64,000 nt of DNA. It comes from Anderseniella sp. Alg231-50. Lineage in GTDB: Bacteria > Pseudomonadota > Alphaproteobacteria > Rhizobiales > Aestuariivirgaceae. The notes under the pieces were generated by a model. It did no database searches and had not been told where the DNA came from. It worked only from the letters and a program-made list of their open reading frames with translations. The stretch lies in NCBI RefSeq assembly GCF_900149695.1, contig NZ_LT703003.1, positions 496,001 to 560,000 of the forward strand. Direction: 5' to 3'. Below, piece by piece: positions 51,456 to 59,638 of this stretch (position 1 is its first letter; each line of letters opens with the position of its first letter). The position numbers and the translations under genes are program-made.

Positions 51456-51750
51456 ATCAAGCACGCTGTACCGCAGCGTCGGCGCCACTTTTCTGTGCCT
51501 GCTGTTTGCAGGATGTAGCCAGAGCAATCTCAGTCATTCAGACAAGATTTCTGCTTCATCAGGTGATGCGGTGCGCGCTGCAACCGTGATGCAAACCGTT
51601 GATCCATGGCCTGATTATGTCCTCGACACGGACGTAACGATGGATGGCGAACTGGCGGTCAAACGCGCCAACGATTACAAGAAGGGCAGGACCAAACCGC
51701 TTCAGGGCGAACGCTCGTCAGGCGGTTCATCGGTCTCCGCGGGAGGATGA
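51436..51750 (+). CDS. Small lipoprotein downstream of the secretin
   Basis: A 104-residue protein with a lipobox 'LLFAGCSQ' (cysteine near residue 27). The rest is polar and repetitive-looking, without a recognised domain. Its start lies inside cpaC. By position it may be a secretin-associated lipoprotein (pilotin-like) or a remnant of cpaD, but it is much shorter than typical CpaD and shows none of its features. A strong terminator follows. Confidence 0.6.
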   Translation: MKLSPSKSSTLYRSVGATFLCLLFAGCSQSNLSHSDKISASSGDAVRAATVMQTVDPWPDYVLDTDVTMDGELAVKRANDYKKGRTKPLQGERSSGGSSVSAGG

Positions 51751-51822
51751 TCCCGCTGGCCTGACAGAACCGGCGTGCTGACAGGCTTTGTGATTTACCC
51801 TATTCTCGCTTAAACACTGTTT

Positions 51823-51855
51823 CAGGCAGGAGCTCCGGCTCCTGCCTGTTTTGTT
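51823..51855 (+). terminator. Rho-independent terminator after the Tad fragment
   Basis: An 11-bp perfect stem, CAGGCAGGAGC (51823-51833) with GCTCCTGCCTG (51838-51848), has the stable TCCG tetraloop and is followed by TTTTGTT. It closes the cpaB-cpaC-lipoprotein transcript. Confidence 0.93.
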
Positions 51856-51867
51856 CAATCTGGCGAG

Positions 51868-52674
51868 ATGAAGAAATTGAAACCGCATCCATACTGGAAA
51901 GACATGCCGGCAAGCCTGATCGCGGATGCCGATTGCAGTGACTGGATTGCCGTGCTGCCGGTGGCAGCCACCGAACAACACGGACCCCACCTGCCTGCTT
52001 CAACGGACACAGATATCGCCCGGGCCATGGTCGCCGCCTCGGTGGCGATCCTGCCACGCGATGTGAAGGTTTCGTTCCTGCCGGTTGAGGCAGTCGGCGC
52101 CTCTGCCGAGCACGGAGACACGCCCGGCACCGTCTCGCGTGACCCGTGCGAACTTGCCGAGGCCTGGGTCGGCATCGCGGCCGACCTCAACATAAACGGC
52201 ATACAGAAACTGGTGCTGGTCAGCTCCCACGGCGGCAACACGCCGGTGTGCGACATGGTCATACAGCGCGCACGCATCGAGCTTGGCATGCTGGCGGTCG
52301 CGACATCATGGTCACGGTTCGGATATCCCGACGGACTGTTCAGTAGTGACGAGGTCGCCTTGGGCATTCATGGCGGTGACATTGAAACATCCATCATGCT
52401 GGCGGCACGGCCCGACACCGTGGACTTGGCGAAGGCGGAAGACTTTCCGTCACTGCAGCAGGACATGATCGGCAGCATGAAGCACTTGCGTGCCTATGGC
52501 CCACACCGCTTCGGATGGATGATGCATGATCTCAACAGTCAGGGCGTAACCGGCAATGCCGGTGCTGCCACGGCCGAAAAAGGCGCCGCCGTCATCGCCC
52601 ACCAGTCGCGCGGGTTCATCGAACTGCTGGAGGACGTGAAAGCATTCGATCCGGAACATTTCAGATCAGGATGA
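51868..52674 (+). CDS. Creatininase-family (cyclic amidohydrolase) protein
   Basis: A 268-residue metal-dependent hydrolase of the creatininase family. Metal-ligand motifs are clear: 'VAATEQHGPHLPASTDTDIA' (Glu, His and Asp ligands), 'VSSHGGNTPVCDMV', and 'IHGGDIETSIMLA' with the later glutamate. Family members open cyclic amides (creatinine) or cleave peptides and other amides, so the substrate cannot be named. It faces the transporter and catabolic operon tail to tail, which leaves a shared role in amide or heterocycle breakdown possible. The start follows the upstream terminator by only 12 bases. Confidence 0.87.
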   Translation: MKKLKPHPYWKDMPASLIADADCSDWIAVLPVAATEQHGPHLPASTDTDIARAMVAASVAILPRDVKVSFLPVEAVGASAEHGDTPGTVSRDPCELAEAWVGIAADLNINGIQKLVLVSSHGGNTPVCDMVIQRARIELGMLAVATSWSRFGYPDGLFSSDEVALGIHGGDIETSIMLAARPDTVDLAKAEDFPSLQQDMIGSMKHLRAYGPHRFGWMMHDLNSQGVTGNAGAATAEKGAAVIAHQSRGFIELLEDVKAFDPEHFRSG

Positions 52675-52675
52675 T

Positions 52676-52714
52676 AGAGCAGCTTTATGGGTTCAATAGA
52701 ACCCATGTTGCTCT
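52676..52714. terminator. Bidirectional hairpin between creatininase and livF genes
   Basis: ATGGGTTC (52687-52694) and GAACCCAT (52699-52706) pair across an AATA loop, extended by outer AGAGCA/TGCTCT (52676-52681, 52709-52714). It sits exactly between the convergent stop codons, so it probably ends both transcripts, though no long T-run is present. Confidence 0.65.
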
Positions 52715-53426
52715 AGACGCTGAGATACTGGTCCCTGATCTCCGGGTGAGTTTCCAGATCCTCGAACGTTGAGTCAAACACCGCGCTGCCGCCTTCGATG
52801 ATGATCGCGCGATCCGCGACAATGCGGGCAAAGTGCAGGTTCTGCTCGGACAGCAGGACAGTCAGGCCCTTGGCCTTGATCTCCAGCAGCGTCTGCGCCA
52901 TCTGCTCGACAATCACCGGCGCGATACCTTCAGACGGTTCATCAAGCAGCAGCAGCTTCGGATTGCCCATGAGAGTGCGCGCGATAGTCAGCATTTGCTG
53001 TTCACCGCCCGACATCTGCTTGCCGCGATTGTTTCTGCGCTCGGCCAGGTTGGGAAACAGCTCAAACAAGTGTTCGACCGTCCAGGCAGGCAAGCCGTCG
53101 CGCACCGGTTGACGCCCCACTTCGAGATTTTCCATCACCGTCAGATCGCCGAAGATACGGCGTTCTTCCGGCACATACCCGATACCGGCCTGGGCCACCT
53201 TGTGCGTGGCCGACCTGGTTATGTCCGAGCCTTCGAATTGGACCGTCCCGGACCGCGGGCGTGCCAGCTGCATGATGGTGCGCATGGTGGTGGTCTTGCC
53301 GGCGCCATTGCGCCCCAGCAGCGCAACAACCTCGCCTGCCGCGACCTTGAACGACAGGTCGTGCAGGATATGGGCCTTGCCGTAGAAGGTGTTGATTTCA
53401 TTGAGTTCAAGCATCGTTTCAGCCAT
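52713..53426 (-). CDS. livF: Branched-chain amino acid type ABC transporter ATPase LivF
   Basis: A 237-residue ABC ATPase of the LivF subgroup: 'INTFYGKAHILHDLSF', Walker A 'GRNGAGKTTTMRTIM', 'GIGYVPEERRIFGDLTVMEN', signature 'MSGGEQQMLTIARTL' and Walker B 'LLLLDEPSEGIAP'. It couples ATP hydrolysis to uptake through the LivHM permease. The start is ATG 53426, which overlaps the livG stop by 8 bases. It is the last gene of the leftward operon. The transported compound may not be an amino acid. Confidence 0.92.
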   Translation of the reverse strand: MAETMLELNEINTFYGKAHILHDLSFKVAAGEVVALLGRNGAGKTTTMRTIMQLARPRSGTVQFEGSDITRSATHKVAQAGIGYVPEERRIFGDLTVMENLEVGRQPVRDGLPAWTVEHLFELFPNLAERRNNRGKQMSGGEQQMLTIARTLMGNPKLLLLDEPSEGIAPVIVEQMAQTLLEIKAKGLTVLLSEQNLHFARIVADRAIIIEGGSAVFDSTFEDLETHPEIRDQYLSV

Positions 53427-54192
53427 GAGCCTGACCCTCGAACAAGGTACCGCCGCCAAGATAAACCTCCTGCACGCGAGCATCGTTTCGAACATCATCA
53501 ACGCTGCCGGAGGCTATCAGCTCACCCCGGTTGAGCACCATGATGCGGTGTGCATGGGCAAACACCACATCCATGTCATGCTCGGTGAACAAGACCGATA
53601 TGCCGCGTTCAGCGACAATGTCGGCGGTAAGCTGCATGAGGCGCACCCGCTCCTTGGGCGCCATGCCGGCAGTGGGTTCATCCATCAACAGGAGTTCAGG
53701 GGCATGGGCCAGTGCAATTGCCAGCTCAAGCCGTTTCAGGTCGCCATAGGCCAGGATTGCGGCAGCCCGTTCGGCCTGTTCGCGCATACCTACAAGGGCA
53801 AGAAGCTGCATGGCCTCATCCACATGCAGACCGGATGCCGGGCGCCAGATATCCCAGGTCCTGCGGTGATGCGAGATCAGCGCCATCTGCACGTTTTCTC
53901 GCACTGTCATGGAGGCATAGGTTGCGGTGATCTGGAAGGTACGCCCTACTCCCATTCGCCAGACGCGCCTCGGGTTCAGACCCAGAATGCTGGTGCCATT
54001 GAGCCTGACCTGGCCGGCATCGGCCCGCAATTGCCCGTTGAGCATGTTGAAACATGTGGTCTTGCCTGCCCCGTTCGGCCCGATCAGCGCCAGCAGTTCG
54101 CCTTTCGCCAGATCGAAGGAAACATCCGATACGGCCTTCAGGCCGCCAAAGGACTTGGACAGATTGCGGACACTGAGGACGGGATCGTTCAT
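53419..54192 (-). CDS. livG: Branched-chain amino acid type ABC transporter ATPase LivG
   Basis: A 257-residue ABC ATPase of the LivG subgroup: 'LSKSFGGLKAVSDVSFDL', Walker A 'GPNGAGKTTCFNML', signature region 'LAYGDLKRLELAIAL', Walker B 'LLLMDEPTAGMAPKE', and 'FTEHDMDVVFAHAHRI' with the switch histidine. It forms the ATPase pair with LivF. It overlaps the permease gene upstream by 4 bases. Confidence 0.92.
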   Translation of the reverse strand: MNDPVLSVRNLSKSFGGLKAVSDVSFDLAKGELLALIGPNGAGKTTCFNMLNGQLRADAGQVRLNGTSILGLNPRRVWRMGVGRTFQITATYASMTVRENVQMALISHHRRTWDIWRPASGLHVDEAMQLLALVGMREQAERAAAILAYGDLKRLELAIALAHAPELLLMDEPTAGMAPKERVRLMQLTADIVAERGISVLFTEHDMDVVFAHAHRIMVLNRGELIASGSVDDVRNDARVQEVYLGGGTLFEGQAHG

Positions 54193-56048
54193 GACGCCTG
54201 CTCCTCGTTGCGTTCAAACCCTGCCTTTACCGCGATCTTCTTGATGAACCCGGCAATGCCTTCAGGGGCGATCACCACGATTGAGATGATGATGGCGCCC
54301 AATATGGCGCGCCAGTAATCCAGCCGTGAAATCTCGTCCTCCAGAAGCCGGAACACGCCTGCCCCGACAACCGGGCCGGACAGTGTCTGGACACCGCCCA
54401 GCAACACCATGACAAGTGCATCAACCGAGCGTGGAATGGCCGCTTCATCAGGAAATATGGAGCCTTTCGAAAACACGTAAACGCCGCCGGCGATACCGGC
54501 AAACACACCGGCCACGATTAAAGCCACCCATTGGTGCTGCCTGAGATTGATACCGATGGACTCGGTGCGGTTGGGATTGTCGCGTCCGCCCCTGAGCGTA
54601 TAGCCGAAGGGTGAGAAGATCATGCGACGCATGGCAAGGATGCCGCCGCCGCACAGGACCAGCGCCAGGTAGTAATAGGCGGTTTTCGATTTGGCCCATT
54701 CAGACGGCCAGATGCCGAGCAAACCGTCGTCTCCACCGGTCAGGTCCTGCCACTGGTAGGCCGTTGACCATACGATCTGGGCGGCAGCAAGCGTCAGCAT
54801 GGCCATGTACACGCCAGACAAACGCACGCAGAACCAGCCGAATATGAGGGCGCCGGCCGCCGCCATCAGTGGCGCCGCCAGCAACGCCAGTTCCATCGAA
54901 CCACCAGCGTATTTTATGACGAATGCCGCGCCATAGGCGCCGAGACCGAAATAGGCCGCATGGCCAAACGACACCATGCCGCCATTGCTCATGATGAAAT
55001 GCAGGCTGGCTGCAAACAGCGCGAAGATCAGCACGTCCGTGGCCAGTACAATGGCGAACTCGCCGGCCAGGAAGGGCATGACGACAAGGCCCACCAGCAA
55101 CAATCCGGCAATGGATTTCGCGAGCGTGCTTGCAGGCCGGATCGGCAACTCAACCTGACCCGCGACATGGGCCAGCGTTTCGGCCTTTCCGAGCAGGCCA
55201 TAGGGCCTGATCACCAGCACGACAGCCATGACGACAAATGCCAGAACAATGGTCGCCTGGGGCAGCACCAGGACACCAAATGCATTCAGTTCACCAATCA
55301 GCAACGCCGCGATAAACGCACCTGGAATGGAGCCCATACCGCCAATGACGACAACAACGAACGCTTCGGCAATAATCGACAGATCCATCAGCAGGTTGAT
55401 CGATACTCGCGGCAGTTGCAGCGCGCCGCCGAGACCGGCCAGAAACGAGCCGAGAAAAAACACCGTGGTGAACAGCCATGACTGGTTGACACCCAGGCTG
55501 GCTACCATTTCGCGATCCAGCGTGGCAGCGCGCACCAGCACGCCCCAGCGAGTGCGGTTGAGCAGCAACCACAACGCGCCCAGCACAATCGGACCGAGGG
55601 CAATCAGCACCAGGTCGTATTCAGGTATCGGTTCGCCGAAAATACGCACCACGCTGTCCAGCCCGGGCGCGCGCGGACCGAACTGGTCATCGCCGCCGAA
55701 GATCAGCAGGATGGCATCCTGCATCAGCAGCACCACGCCGAATGTCGCGACCAGCTGGTACAGTTCCGGTGCATTGTAAATACGTTTCAGGATCAGGATT
55801 TCGACGACGACACCGACCAGGGCGACAATCAGCGCCGCAGCCAGGACAGATCCCCAGAAGCCCAGAATACTGCCCGGCACAAACTGCACCAGTGCATAGG
55901 CGACATAGGCGCCAAGCATGTAAAACGAGCCGTGGGCGAAGTTCACGACACGGGTGACGCCGAATATCAGCGACAGCCCGCAGGCCACCAGAAACAGCGA
56001 CGAAGCGCTCGAAAGGCCCGTCAGGAACTGGGCGAAATAGAAGCTCAT
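54189..56048 (-). CDS. Fused LivH-LivM permease of the branched-chain amino acid type
   Basis: A 619-residue inner-membrane protein joining both permease subunits. The N-terminal part (about 1-285) is LivH-like ('GLSLIFGVTRVVNFAHGSFY', 'IGGMGSIPGAFIAALLIGEL'). The C-terminal part (about 300-610) is LivM-like ('MSNGGMVSFGHAAYFGLGAY', 'RDNPNRTESIGINL', 'VMVLLGGVQTLSGPVVGAG'). Separate livH and livM genes are more usual, but such fusions are known. With LivF, LivG and the binding protein it makes a complete importer. Confidence 0.91.
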   Translation of the reverse strand: MSFYFAQFLTGLSSASSLFLVACGLSLIFGVTRVVNFAHGSFYMLGAYVAYALVQFVPGSILGFWGSVLAAALIVALVGVVVEILILKRIYNAPELYQLVATFGVVLLMQDAILLIFGGDDQFGPRAPGLDSVVRIFGEPIPEYDLVLIALGPIVLGALWLLLNRTRWGVLVRAATLDREMVASLGVNQSWLFTTVFFLGSFLAGLGGALQLPRVSINLLMDLSIIAEAFVVVVIGGMGSIPGAFIAALLIGELNAFGVLVLPQATIVLAFVVMAVVLVIRPYGLLGKAETLAHVAGQVELPIRPASTLAKSIAGLLLVGLVVMPFLAGEFAIVLATDVLIFALFAASLHFIMSNGGMVSFGHAAYFGLGAYGAAFVIKYAGGSMELALLAAPLMAAAGALIFGWFCVRLSGVYMAMLTLAAAQIVWSTAYQWQDLTGGDDGLLGIWPSEWAKSKTAYYYLALVLCGGGILAMRRMIFSPFGYTLRGGRDNPNRTESIGINLRQHQWVALIVAGVFAGIAGGVYVFSKGSIFPDEAAIPRSVDALVMVLLGGVQTLSGPVVGAGVFRLLEDEISRLDYWRAILGAIIISIVVIAPEGIAGFIKKIAVKAGFERNEEQAS

Positions 56049-56078
56049 TCAGCCCCCTTGATGTGCTGCATTGAGACT

Positions 56079-56104
56079 GCGGGCCCGGCAATTCCCGGAC
56101 CCGC
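56079..56104. repeat. Intercistronic GC-rich stem-loop after the binding-protein gene
   Basis: GCGGGCCCGG (56079-56088) pairs with CCGGACCCGC (56095-56104), with one mismatch that becomes G-U in the minus-strand RNA, around a 6-base loop. It lies between the binding-protein and permease genes. On the minus strand no T-run follows, so it more likely protects upstream mRNA or partly stops transcription, giving more binding protein than permease. Confidence 0.6.
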
Positions 56105-56121
56105 CTTTTTGCGTAATGAGC

Positions 56122-57327
56122 CTATTCGGCAGGGCGCAGTGACTTGACGTCTTCGTCGGACGGCTGATAGTCCGCGCCGTCGGCGTAGAACCAGTCAACC
56201 ATGACACCGGCGCCGTCCTTGACATCGGTTTTGCCGACCCATGTCCCCATGGTAGCCTGGTGATCCTGTGCCCGGAACGTAAACTTGCCAGACGGCGACA
56301 TGACCTCGAGACCCTTCATGGTGTTGACCAGGGTTTCGGCGTCATAGGCGTCGGCCTTCTTCAACAGCGCAGCCAGTGAAGCCACGACATTGTATCCGAC
56401 TATCGAACCGAGCTTGGGTGCTTCGCCCCATTTTTTCATATAGGCATCGAAGAACACCTTGTGCTCCGGTGTTTCAATGGCGCCTTGCGGATAACCGGTA
56501 ACAATCCAGTTCTTGGGCGCCTCACCCTTCAAAGGTTCCAGGTACTCCGGCTCGCCGGACAACAGGGACACCACGGTGCGGTTTTCAAACGTGCCGCGCA
56601 GGTTTCCCTCACGAACGAACTGCGCAAGATCACCACCGAACGTAACATTGTAGATACCGTCCGGCTTGGCCGCCTCCACAGCGCGCACCACGGGACCGGC
56701 ATCGATCTTGAACACCGTCGGCCACTGTTCTTCAACAAATGTAGCGTCCGGAACCAGCTTGGTCAGTTCTTTCTTGAATGCCGCTACCGCTTCCTTGCCA
56801 TAGGCATAGTTGGGTGCAACCGTTGCCCACTTCTTTGCCCCTGTCTTGGCCGCTTCCTTGGCCAGCATTGCAGCCTGCATGGTGGTCGACGGGCGCAATC
56901 TGAATGTGTAGCGATTGCCTGACTTCCACACGATGGCGTCGGCCAACGGCTCTGCTGCCAGGAAGAATACCTTGTTCTGCTTGGCGAAATCGGTCACAGC
57001 AAGCCCGATATGGGACAGGAAGGTTCCGGTCAGCAGGGTCACCTTCTCTTTCGAGATCATTTCTTCGGCAATGGTCACGGCGTTACCGGGCTTACCACCA
57101 TCATCACGATCCACAAATTCAAGCGGACGGCCCTTGATGCCGCCTGCTGCGTTGACCTCTTCAAGCGCCAGTTGCCACCCCTTCTTGTAGGGGTCGAGAA
57201 ACGCCGGCAGGCGTGAATACGAATTGATCTCGCCAATGCGGATCGGTTCTGCCGCCTGCGCCGCAATCGCGGTCAGGGCAACACCTGCAGCCAGCACGCA
57301 ACCGGCCATGTATCTCAAGATTTTCAT
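56122..57327 (-). CDS. ABC transporter substrate-binding protein, LivK/Leu-Ile-Val type
   Basis: A 401-residue periplasmic binding protein with a signal peptide (about residues 1-25, ending 'AIAAQAAEP'). The mature part is type I PBP: 'IRIGEINSYSRLP', 'ALEEVNAAGGIKGRPLEFVD', 'VTLLTGTFLSHIGLAVTDFA', 'TVAPNYAYGKEAVAAFKKEL'. This family binds branched-chain amino acids, amides, urea or aromatic acids. The gene context (Rieske and molybdenum enzymes) suggests an aromatic or heterocyclic ligand, but sequence does not prove it. Confidence 0.9.
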   Translation of the reverse strand: MKILRYMAGCVLAAGVALTAIAAQAAEPIRIGEINSYSRLPAFLDPYKKGWQLALEEVNAAGGIKGRPLEFVDRDDGGKPGNAVTIAEEMISKEKVTLLTGTFLSHIGLAVTDFAKQNKVFFLAAEPLADAIVWKSGNRYTFRLRPSTTMQAAMLAKEAAKTGAKKWATVAPNYAYGKEAVAAFKKELTKLVPDATFVEEQWPTVFKIDAGPVVRAVEAAKPDGIYNVTFGGDLAQFVREGNLRGTFENRTVVSLLSGEPEYLEPLKGEAPKNWIVTGYPQGAIETPEHKVFFDAYMKKWGEAPKLGSIVGYNVVASLAALLKKADAYDAETLVNTMKGLEVMSPSGKFTFRAQDHQATMGTWVGKTDVKDGAGVMVDWFYADGADYQPSDEDVKSLRPAE

Positions 57328-57375
57328 ACTCTCTCCCTTTCGTTGTAATCACGATGATACGGCTCAACCACCGCG

Positions 57376-58431
57376 TCATCCAGTTTCAGATTGAGCCCAC
57401 CCCTCGTTACCCGTCTCTTCAGCTTGCAGCAGCTTTTCAATGCGGCTGCGGTATACATTCGGCCCCTTGTCAAAGGCCAGCCGCACCGGGCGATGATATT
57501 GCGGCTTCAATTCCTCAAGCTGAATGGCTTCAAGGATCTCCTTGTCCTCATTGAATGCGATCCGGAACATGGCGTCCATGGATTCAGACACTTTCTCATC
57601 TTCAATCGCAACATTTCTCAAATGCATCCAGCGATCAATGGTGTTGGTATCGTCAACCGGCGTCAGGAAATGCAGCGCAAACACCCGCACGCCTTCATGG
57701 CGTTTGTCTTCAGGCAGGTTGAGTGCCGCATCAGCGCTGCCGAAATCGATCACGGCAATGGACGGCAGATGCAGGTAGTAATAATGCCAGCGGTCCACAT
57801 TGCCGGTGAAACCGCCGAACTTCTGGAAGAACCCGACCGGCGGCGCATCACGGATCCAGCGCCAGGCAACAATGACATCACCTTCTACATCTGCGTGTAC
57901 CGGCACGTCCTCGCTGGCCGCGTTGCCCAGTGTGGTCGGGTGAACAAAGCTCACATGCGCCGGGTCAACCAGGTTTTCAGCCACGTTCAGGTAGTGCGAC
58001 CTGAGATGCAGGGCATCGCCCTGATGAGCATGCCATTGCGGGTCGGCGAACTCGGGCAGGCTGAAAATGTCATCCGGGTCGGCAAGCTTTGCCTCGCCCA
58101 TCCATATCCAGACGATGTCATTTTTCTCATGCACCGGATAAGCGTGCACGGATGTCTTCGGGATATTGTCCTGACCGGGTGCGCGGATGCAGGCGCCTGC
58201 CTTGTCGAAGGTCAGGCCGTGGTAGCCGCACTGGATCGCATCACCGGCCATCAGGTGCCCCTTGGACAACGGCAGCTGGCGGTGCGGGCACCGGTCACGC
58301 AGGGCGCAAACCTCACCCGCCTCGCCGCGATACATGACAATGTCATCACCCAGAATGGTAAAGCGGCGCAGTGTGCGATCAAATTCACTCGCCCAGCCGG
58401 CGACATACCAGGCATTGCGAACAAACTTCAT
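57376..58431 (-). CDS. Rieske [2Fe-2S] non-heme iron oxygenase, VanA-like
   Basis: A 351-residue oxygenase alpha-subunit. The Rieske cluster motif is 'CPHRQLPLSKGHLM' followed by 'CGYHGLTF' (residues about 46-70), and the mononuclear iron site is in 'NVAENLVDPAHVSFVHP'. It resembles single-component-terminal oxygenases such as vanillate O-demethylase, which remove methyl groups from aromatic ethers or hydroxylate rings and need a separate reductase, not seen here. The start at 58431 carries the family opening 'MKFVRNAWYVAGWASEF'. It lies 38 bases after the first DUF1185 gene. Confidence 0.88.
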   Translation of the reverse strand: MKFVRNAWYVAGWASEFDRTLRRFTILGDDIVMYRGEAGEVCALRDRCPHRQLPLSKGHLMAGDAIQCGYHGLTFDKAGACIRAPGQDNIPKTSVHAYPVHEKNDIVWIWMGEAKLADPDDIFSLPEFADPQWHAHQGDALHLRSHYLNVAENLVDPAHVSFVHPTTLGNAASEDVPVHADVEGDVIVAWRWIRDAPPVGFFQKFGGFTGNVDRWHYYYLHLPSIAVIDFGSADAALNLPEDKRHEGVRVFALHFLTPVDDTNTIDRWMHLRNVAIEDEKVSESMDAMFRIAFNEDKEILEAIQLEELKPQYHRPVRLAFDKGPNVYRSRIEKLLQAEETGNEGWAQSETG

Positions 58432-58469
58432 ATCGGCGTCCTCCTTCAACTGGCTGGTCCCTTTCAGGA

Positions 58470-59057
58470 TCAGCGCAAACCGTCTTCACCTTTTGCTTCA
58501 TCCTTGGTCAGCCCGCCCACTCTCGGCAACGGCCGCCCGGAATCGGTCACGGCGACGGCCACCAGAATTTCATTGGCGCGCGGCGCATCTGAAATGCGCA
58601 CTTCCATGCCGTCAAAGTGCGAGCGTACGTAAGCTGCATCCTTGTGGCCTAGCGGCACGTCGAGCACCGTACCCATGCCACCACGTTTCTTGGATGACGG
58701 CACCAGTGCGGCGCCTTTTTCCACCGCCTTGCGCAACGGGGCGCCCAGCTTGGGATGCAGGATGGCGGCAGCGTGTTCCAGTTCACCGTTTTCACCGACA
58801 AGTGCGGCCTTGCCGTAACTTTCCGCGTCGACCGGGGCGATACCCAGTGCGGTAACGGCTCTTTCGCCCAAGTACCCGCCAAGTTCTTCACCGACCTGCA
58901 TCAGGTCTGCAAGGTCTTCGACAAACTTGCCGGCAAACGGGTTGTCGATGACCGCCACCGCGCAGGCCCGCCGTGTCGGCGGGTCGATCTGCCTGCCCTG
59001 TTCAATGTGAATCTCATCAACAAACACGGCGATCTTCCTGATCTTTGCACTGCTCAT
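58470..59057 (-). CDS. DUF1185 'amino acid synthesis' family protein, copy 1
   Basis: A 195-residue protein of the DUF1185 ('amino acid synthesis') family. Shared sequence with its neighbour includes 'NPFAGKFVEDLADLM', 'YGKAALVGENGELEHAAAIL', 'AAYVRSHFDGMEVRISDAPR' and the ending 'KGEDGLR'. Conserved histidines and arginines in these segments could be catalytic, but no activity is established; the family name is historical. It is coupled to copy 2 by a 4-base overlap, and the two may form a heteromer or act on successive intermediates. Confidence 0.85.
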   Translation of the reverse strand: MSSAKIRKIAVFVDEIHIEQGRQIDPPTRRACAVAVIDNPFAGKFVEDLADLMQVGEELGGYLGERAVTALGIAPVDAESYGKAALVGENGELEHAAAILHPKLGAPLRKAVEKGAALVPSSKKRGGMGTVLDVPLGHKDAAYVRSHFDGMEVRISDAPRANEILVAVAVTDSGRPLPRVGGLTKDEAKGEDGLR

Positions 59058-59638
59058 CTCAGCCCGTCCTCTCCCTTGATATCGCTGGCCGGCAAGCCGC
59101 CGGCGCGGTTGTGCACCCTGGCACCTGTGGTCATCACCAGCACAACTGCCATCTCACCGGCGCGCGGCGCATCTTCCACACCCACTTCAATGGCATCGAA
59201 ATGTGAACGCACATAAGACGCCGCCACGTGGGTGACCGGCACATCGAGCCGGGTGCCCGGCCCGCCGACCTTCTTGGTTGACGGCACGATGGCGGTGGAG
59301 TTCGGCACATGTTCACGCATGGAATAGCCGCCCGGTGCATGCCACAAGGCGCCGTGTTCGACCTCCCCCGCCTCACCGACAATGGCGCCCTTGCCGTAGC
59401 CCTCAATGCCTGAAGGCTCGACACCCATGGCGGCAATCAGGTCGCCGGCCATCTGCATGCCCAGCGGTTTGAGATTTTCCATGAACGGCTGGATGTCTTC
59501 GACATAACGGCCCGCATAGGGGTTTTCGATCACTTTCAGAATGTAGCCGCGCCGAAACGGCGTTGCTGCCGTCGGGCCACCTTCATGGAAGACATCCTCC
59601 ACGCCGGTTACGGTCTTCCTGACTTTCACTTCAGGCAT
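59054..59638 (-). CDS. DUF1185 'amino acid synthesis' family protein, copy 2
   Basis: A 194-residue paralogue of the next gene: 'NPYAGRYVEDIQPFMENLKP', 'YGKGAIVGEAGEVEHGALWH', 'HVAASYVRSHFDAIEVGVED' and 'IKGEDGLR' align at the same spacing. 'GGYSMREHVPNSTAIVPSTK' is more divergent. The pair arose by duplication and kept the same operon position, which suggests distinct, complementary roles. Function is unknown. It overlaps the UPF0280 gene by 8 bases. Confidence 0.85.
   Translation of the reverse strand: MPEVKVRKTVTGVEDVFHEGGPTAATPFRRGYILKVIENPYAGRYVEDIQPFMENLKPLGMQMAGDLIAAMGVEPSGIEGYGKGAIVGEAGEVEHGALWHAPGGYSMREHVPNSTAIVPSTKKVGGPGTRLDVPVTHVAASYVRSHFDAIEVGVEDAPRAGEMAVVLVMTTGARVHNRAGGLPASDIKGEDGLR

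Noticed and set aside
57391-58632. 413-codon open frame antisense to the Rieske gene
   Set aside because: There are no domain matches, while the minus strand carries the Rieske and iron motifs.
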